Positions 60,249-64,000 of a stretch of DNA of 64,000 nt are shown one piece after another; within the stretch, counting starts at the first letter, position 1; each line of letters begins with the position of its first letter. Origin of the DNA: Methylibium sp035476815 (GTDB lineage: Bacteria > Pseudomonadota > Gammaproteobacteria > Burkholderiales > Burkholderiaceae_C); the NCBI GenBank assembly GCA_035476815.1, contig DATILD010000007.1:1-64000 (forward strand), written 5' to 3'. Below the pieces are notes generated by a model. The model was not told where the DNA came from. It made no database searches and saw only the letters and a program-made list of their open reading frames with translations. Made by a program: the position numbers and the translations under genes.

Positions 60249-61538
60249 TCAAGAAAAGGTCTCGGCGAGCCAGCGCGACAGGTGCCGCCCGGCGATTACC
60301 TGGCCGGACTCCTCGCCGTCACCGAGCGGCTGGCCATGGTGGTTGCCGCGCACCCGGTAGCGTTCCTTCCGGCTGGATCGGATGCCCGCATGGATCGCGT
60401 CGACATCGGCCGGAAACACGCAGTTGTCGCCGCTGTACTCGACGAGCAGCGTGGGCTGCTCGATCGACGAAGCGCACTTCTCCATTGAGGCGTTCGACGA
60501 CAGCCCCGACCAAGTCGACAGCCACGACTCCGGAGTGACCACGCGCCCAAAGCCCACACTGCCCAGGTTGGATACCTCCGGGTCCGCGCCCCACAACGAG
60601 CCGACCAGCCGATCCGAGGGGTCGAGCGCCAAGTCCCAGCACCGCAGGTCGGCGTCGGTGCGCCACACGGTGAAGATCGCACCGTGGCTGGCCAGGGCCT
60701 TGTCCTGCGGATCGCGTGACGTCTTGTAGCGCGCCCGCGCCGCTTGTCTCTGTTCAACCTGGGCGAGCGCCCGCGCGTCCAGACGCGCCACGCGTTCGCG
60801 CTGCGCGGCGCGGTAGCGCTCTACGAAGTCGACGCCGTAGCGTGACGACTCTGGCGGCGCTCGATAGCCGTTGGTGGCGCTGAACGGATCGAGCGCCGCA
60901 TCGCGCGAGAACGGGTCGGCCTCGTCCGTCACCGAAGGATCCAGCGCGTTCATCAGCAGCACGCCTTGGCCCGGATGAGGTGAAACAAGCACGACGCCGT
61001 CGGCCACGGGAAGCGTGGCCGTGTCGAGCGCCGTCGGCCGGCCTGCGGGCGTACGCCGGACGCGGCGTTCAGGCGGCAGCAACGACTGCTGGTTGTAGAA
61101 GGCGAACAGGCCGGCGCCTCCGGAGTTGCCGAGTAGCACGATCGTCTCGAAGCCGAGCGCGCGCAGATGCAGCATGCCGGACGCGACGTCATGCAGTGCG
61201 AACTCATGCTCCAGGCGCAGATCGTTGCCGATCGATCGTGCCCCCTGAACCCAACAGGCCCAGCCGGCGTCGAGCACGTCGGGCACGAGGTAATGCGTCG
61301 ACACGAACTCGCGCGGGTGCATCAGGAACACGGCTTTGCGGGTTGCCGCCCGGCTGTACAGCAGGCCTTGCACTGCCTGTCCGTCCCGCGTCGTCAGCGG
61401 GAAGGGCCGCGCTTGGAACAGGCCCTCCATGCGTTGGGGCGCCCATGAAGCGCCACGCAGTCCAGCGGTGACGGCCATCTTGGGCGAGGTGCTCGCAGGG
61501 GCCAACCCGGAGCCAGAAGTCGATGCTCGATCGGACAT
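60249..61538 (-). CDS. Alpha/beta-hydrolase-fold enzyme
   Basis: This 429-residue protein has an alpha/beta-hydrolase plan: MHPREFVSTHYLVPDVLDAGWACWVQGARSIGND (oxyanion region), the nucleophile elbow ETIVLLGNSGGAGLFAFYNQQSLLP with Ser in GNSGG, an Asp in LLVEYSGDNCVFPADVDAI, and HHGQPLGD as probable catalytic His. It is longer than usual due to an insertion between residues 200 and 330. There is no signal peptide. It starts beside the TetR palindrome and has no clear Shine-Dalgarno. Possible roles are hydrolysis of an ester substrate or of the ring-cleavage product. Confidence 0.8.
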   Translation of the reverse strand: MSDRASTSGSGLAPASTSPKMAVTAGLRGASWAPQRMEGLFQARPFPLTTRDGQAVQGLLYSRAATRKAVFLMHPREFVSTHYLVPDVLDAGWACWVQGARSIGNDLRLEHEFALHDVASGMLHLRALGFETIVLLGNSGGAGLFAFYNQQSLLPPERRVRRTPAGRPTALDTATLPVADGVVLVSPHPGQGVLLMNALDPSVTDEADPFSRDAALDPFSATNGYRAPPESSRYGVDFVERYRAAQRERVARLDARALAQVEQRQAARARYKTSRDPQDKALASHGAIFTVWRTDADLRCWDLALDPSDRLVGSLWGADPEVSNLGSVGFGRVVTPESWLSTWSGLSSNASMEKCASSIEQPTLLVEYSGDNCVFPADVDAIHAGIRSSRKERYRVRGNHHGQPLGDGEESGQVIAGRHLSRWLAETFS

Positions 61539-61539
61539 T

Positions 61540-61558
61540 ATTTGAGATGCAGTCAAAT
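61540..61558. promoter_or_regulatory. Palindromic operator between hydrolase and tetR
   Basis: ATTTGA-GATGCAG-TCAAAT is a perfect 6-bp inverted repeat with a 7-bp spacer. It lies one base upstream of the hydrolase start codon, in the 93-bp divergent gap before tetR. The gap is AT-rich compared with the surroundings. It is the obvious candidate site for the TetR-family repressor; the start-abutting position suits repression. Confidence 0.6.
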
Positions 61559-61631
61559 GCTGATGGCGAATGTAGTAGCAAACTGAGGGGATGTCAAATA
61601 TGATCTGGGTCAACGAACCTGCCCGCATGCA

Positions 61632-62426
61632 ATGAAGGCGACCAAGCCCAAACCCGAAGACGAAACCCAGGCGCCCGCCCGCCGCGCCGGCCGCCGCCCG
61701 AAGGGCGCCGATGGCGCACCGGCGCTCTCCCGCGACGCCGTCGTCCAGTGCGCAATCGGGCTCGCGCGCCGGGAGCCGCTGACCGAGCTGTCGATGGTGC
61801 GCGTCGCGCGCGAGATGGCAGTGGCTCCCGGCCTGATCCATTACTACATCGGCAGCCGGGACGACCTGCTCAGCGCGGTGATCAACTTCGCCTTCAAGGA
61901 GCGGATGGAGGCACTGCCGCCGCTCGTCGGCGCATGGCGTACGGACCTGCAGACGGCCTCCAGGCGTGTCGTGGAAGTCACGGCAGCCTGGCCCGGACTG
62001 GGCACCTACATCCTGACGAACAACCGTTTCCGGCTGTTCCAGCGCGTCGAGCCCGGCGAGACCGACTACGGCCTTACGTTCTTCGACCACATCGGCCGCA
62101 TCCTCCGCGACGCGGGCTTCACGACGGCACAGGCCGCGCTGGCCTACCACCTGCTGATGCTGTTTATTTCCAGCATCTCGGCTGAAGTCGAGAAGCGGCT
62201 GGCGCCCGGCACCCACCACGACTACATCGTCGGCTACGTGTCCAGGTTCGAGCGAGAAGCGCTACCGGGGGCCACCTACCTGGTGTCGAGCTTCGCCAAG
62301 CTCGATACCGCGACGACCTTCGAAGCCGGGCTGCAACTGCTGCTAGACGGGTTCGAGACATGGCTGCCACCAGCCAAGGTCGCTGCAAATGTTCGCAAGC
62401 TAAAGCGCGACGGACCGCCTCGGTAG
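61632..62426 (+). CDS. TetR-family transcriptional regulator
   Basis: This 264-residue regulator has a basic N-terminal tail (APARRAGRRPKGADG), an HTH (SMVRVAREMAVAPGLIHYYIGSRDDLLSAVI, about residues 50-85), and a long helical ligand domain with LFQRVEPGETDYGLTFFDHIGRIL. It is divergent from the catabolic operon, and the palindrome at 61540-61558 is the likely operator, so the operon is probably induced by a substrate or CoA ester that binds this protein. ATG 61632 has no strong Shine-Dalgarno. Confidence 0.87.
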   Translation: MKATKPKPEDETQAPARRAGRRPKGADGAPALSRDAVVQCAIGLARREPLTELSMVRVAREMAVAPGLIHYYIGSRDDLLSAVINFAFKERMEALPPLVGAWRTDLQTASRRVVEVTAAWPGLGTYILTNNRFRLFQRVEPGETDYGLTFFDHIGRILRDAGFTTAQAALAYHLLMLFISSISAEVEKRLAPGTHHDYIVGYVSRFEREALPGATYLVSSFAKLDTATTFEAGLQLLLDGFETWLPPAKVAANVRKLKRDGPPR

Positions 62427-62543
62427 TGCACTTCGTCTAGCGAGGTGCGTTTCGTCGAGTCGCGTTCGCGATTGAGTCCTAGGAACTCAGACCAATCCTC
62501 GAACTGCCGTGCGGTTCAGCTTGCTGCATTGCAGCGGCACAAA

Positions 62544-62567
62544 CCTAAACGGCTGTTGCCGTTTAGG
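62544..62567. terminator. Perfect 10-bp hairpin in the convergent gap
   Basis: CCTAAACGGC-TGTT-GCCGTTTAGG lies between tetR and the convergent DUF1439 gene. The stem is perfect and the loop is a tetraloop. No long T run follows on either strand, so it may be a bidirectional transcription barrier. Nothing else is visible in this 216-bp gap. Confidence 0.5.
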
Positions 62568-62642
62568 GAGTCGAGGCCGAACGGCCGAGTTCACTGTCTG
62601 AAGCAGTCCGCCAAGTGCGCAGCTGTGTCGGCTTCGGGCCGG

Positions 62643-63254
62643 CTACTCGAACTGCACCTTGATCTCGTCAACGCCGACGCTGATGCTTTGGACCTTGAGC
62701 CCGAAACGAAGCTCCTCCGGTCGGAAGGTCCGCAACGGATAGCCTTGCAGCGCTTCCTGCACGACGGCCGCACTGATGCGCTCGAGGTTCTGTGCGTCGC
62801 TGCCGGTGACGCCGTCGATCCGCAGTTGCTCCGCGCGCGGGTCCTGAAGGCGCACGGCCAAGCCAGCGTCATCCCAGCGCAGGCCACTGCTCACAGTCAC
62901 CCGCCCGCCCATGGAAGATGGGCGCAGCAAAGGGCTGACGATCAACAATCGTGACGCAAGCGTGGCGCGGTTGGCGCTGCCGTCCAGCACAAGCTGCGGG
63001 TCGTGCAGCGACACCGAGGCCAGCTCACCATAGCGGCGCGCGATCGGGAAGCGCCTAGCCAGTTCGGCGTGCAGTTCATCGCGAGTGATGGTGAACTCGT
63101 TCAGAAGCAAGTTCAGACCGGCACAGGCCGGCCGCACCTGCATGCACAGCATAGGAACCAAGATCGCAGCCAGTCCGGTGTGCAGCAATGGCCGTCTGCC
63201 TACTAGAGAGGCGTCGGATCCGCAGCGTCGGACCGAGAACAGATCGTTGACCAT
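62643..63254 (-). CDS. DUF1439 (YceB-like) envelope protein
   Basis: This 203-residue protein has a hydrophobic export segment (LHTGLAAILVPMLCMQVRPACAG) and a DUF1439 body: NEFTITRDELHAELARRFPIARRYGELASVSLHDPQLVLDG, and a C-terminal region ending LKVQSISVGVDEIKVQF. Such SMP-like or YceB-like proteins bind lipid-like ligands. The start is uncertain: ATG 63254 gives a long N-terminal tail, and a TTG at 63296 has GGAG upstream. Codon use in the first 30 codons is less GC-biased than in the rest. Confidence 0.72.
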   Translation of the reverse strand: MVNDLFSVRRCGSDASLVGRRPLLHTGLAAILVPMLCMQVRPACAGLNLLLNEFTITRDELHAELARRFPIARRYGELASVSLHDPQLVLDGSANRATLASRLLIVSPLLRPSSMGGRVTVSSGLRWDDAGLAVRLQDPRAEQLRIDGVTGSDAQNLERISAAVVQEALQGYPLRTFRPEELRFGLKVQSISVGVDEIKVQFE

Positions 63255-63584
63255 GCTGACGAGCTTGCCACACACCTCAAGCGCACTGGGTATCAAGACA
63301 CTCCGCGGCGCTCAACGATCGCCTGCCATCCATCGGATCCATCTGTCGCTCCGTCGGGAAAGTGCAGGGCCCTAGATGACTGCTCCTGGCCGCGAGTGTG
63401 AAGCCATGCAGAGTCCCGAGAGCCGACATACGGCGACTGCACCGGGGAGGTGCGCAGAATCTGCTTGTCCCCGTGCCGGGTGTCCTGCGCGACGTCCCGG
63501 GGTCACCAGCCTGCGGGCCGACAGTTCGCGCCAGACGCTCGCCGTCACGCGTGGCATGTCCAAGGGCGGCGTCGCCCCCGCCGC
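63255..63584. other. 330-bp stretch without a supported gene
   Basis: Between the DUF1428 stop and the DUF1439 start I see no gene with convincing codon use. A 63-codon minus-strand reading at 63372-63563 has no recognised family. The region could hold the DUF1439 promoter, but no clear elements were found. Confidence 0.5.
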
Positions 63585-63953
63585 TCAAGCCTTCACTTCG
63601 ACCACCTGTTCGAAGCCGCCGAAGATCATGCGTTTGCCATCGAAGGGCATGGGCGGGTTGCCGGGTGTGGCCGGGTCCATGCGCGGGTCTTCCATCATCT
63701 TCTTCATGGCGGCGTCGCGCGTGGCCTTGTCCGGCCATTCGACCCACGCAAAGGCCACCGTCTCTTCGGCCGTGGCCTGCACTGCGCGGCGGAAATCTGT
63801 GACCTTGCCGTCGGGGACGTCGTCGCCCCAAGCCTCGATCACACGGATGGCGCCCAGCTCGATGAACAACGGGTCGAAGTGGCGCGCGTGCTCGATGAAC
63901 TTCTGCTTGTTGGCGGTGGGGACCGCGATCACGAAACCATCGATGTATGACAT
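63585..63953 (-). CDS. DUF1428 (YbaA-like) protein
   Basis: This 122-residue cytosolic protein matches the DUF1428/YbaA family: MSYIDGFVIAVPTANKQKFIEHA, LGAIRVIEAWGDDVPDGKVTDF, FAWVEWPDKATRDAAMKKMMEDPRM and KRMIFGGFEQVVE. The fold is a ferredoxin-like dimeric alpha-beta barrel; the function is unknown. AGGAG is visible upstream of ATG 63953. It stands alone on its strand in this window; its promoter lies near the window end. Confidence 0.9.
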   Translation of the reverse strand: MSYIDGFVIAVPTANKQKFIEHARHFDPLFIELGAIRVIEAWGDDVPDGKVTDFRRAVQATAEETVAFAWVEWPDKATRDAAMKKMMEDPRMDPATPGNPPMPFDGKRMIFGGFEQVVEVKA

Positions 63954-64000
63954 GTCTGCACTCCTGTTGGGTTGACCGGTCGGCGCACCCGCCTGAGGGC

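Noticed and set aside
63372..63563. Small minus-strand reading (MDMPRVTASVWRELSARR...)
   Set aside because: No recognised family, weak codon bias and no clear ribosome site.

Overview
The window is about 70% GC with strong G/C third-position preference, and its gene set (complete Sox system, SoxR-type ArsR regulators, DUF1302/DUF1329 catabolic exporters, HyuA/HyuB) points to a betaproteobacterium of the order Burkholderiales, probably near Rubrivivax, Methylibium or Leptothrix. That placement is inferred from gene content; no rRNA or other phylogenetic marker lies in the window. No tRNA, rRNA or CRISPR array was seen.

Layout. 1-3060: 5' part of methylmalonyl-CoA mutase, divergent from a GntR/FCD regulator and a class V aminotransferase. 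3061-3582: a non-coding block of overlapping inverted repeats. 3583-7487: a sulfide/persulfide-responsive locus, with a BigR/SqrR-type repressor and a split YeeE/YedE transporter facing a persulfide dioxygenase-like Blh and a SulP permease across a near-perfect operator. 7490-17312: a minus-strand Sox locus (soxR2-CDYZAXB, then DsrE-like, HbpS-like, zinc hydrolase, cytochrome c and a second SoxR) whose SoxCD implies full oxidation of thiosulfate to sulfate. A dead YeeE gene follows.

18190-35089: a tightly packed plus-strand block of 17 genes. It runs ApbE, a hydrazine-synthase-alpha-like multihaem lipoprotein, a CX4CH lipoprotein, two predicted outer-membrane barrels, TlpA, DUF4266, DUF3570, a small protein, three TPR proteins, another small protein, ExbB, two ExbD and a TonB/AgmX-like protein. 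I read it as a proton-motive-force-driven envelope machine combined with periplasmic redox proteins, and it is the best candidate here for an undescribed system. A MASE4-type hybrid histidine kinase, a DUF6494 protein and an acylphosphatase follow.

38677-40864: a divergent pair of orphan tailoring oxygenases (a MupA/Atu3640-type luciferase-like monooxygenase and an AurF-type diiron enzyme) with FNR-like boxes between them. 40996-41710: a remnant of an IS3-type element that truncates an already frameshifted flavoprotein. 41977-61538: a minus-strand catabolic island (SDR, RND transporter, YCF48-like, DUF1329, DUF1302, HyuB with an acetone-carboxylase-gamma-like tail, HyuA, thiolase, maleate isomerase, thioesterase, aryl-CoA FAD monooxygenase, VOC protein, aryl-CoA ligase, alpha/beta hydrolase) controlled by a divergent TetR. 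The enzymes fit an aryl-CoA route in which an aromatic acid is activated, hydroxylated, released as the acid, ring-cleaved and drained through maleate to fumarate; this is inference. The last kilobase holds DUF1439 and DUF1428 proteins.
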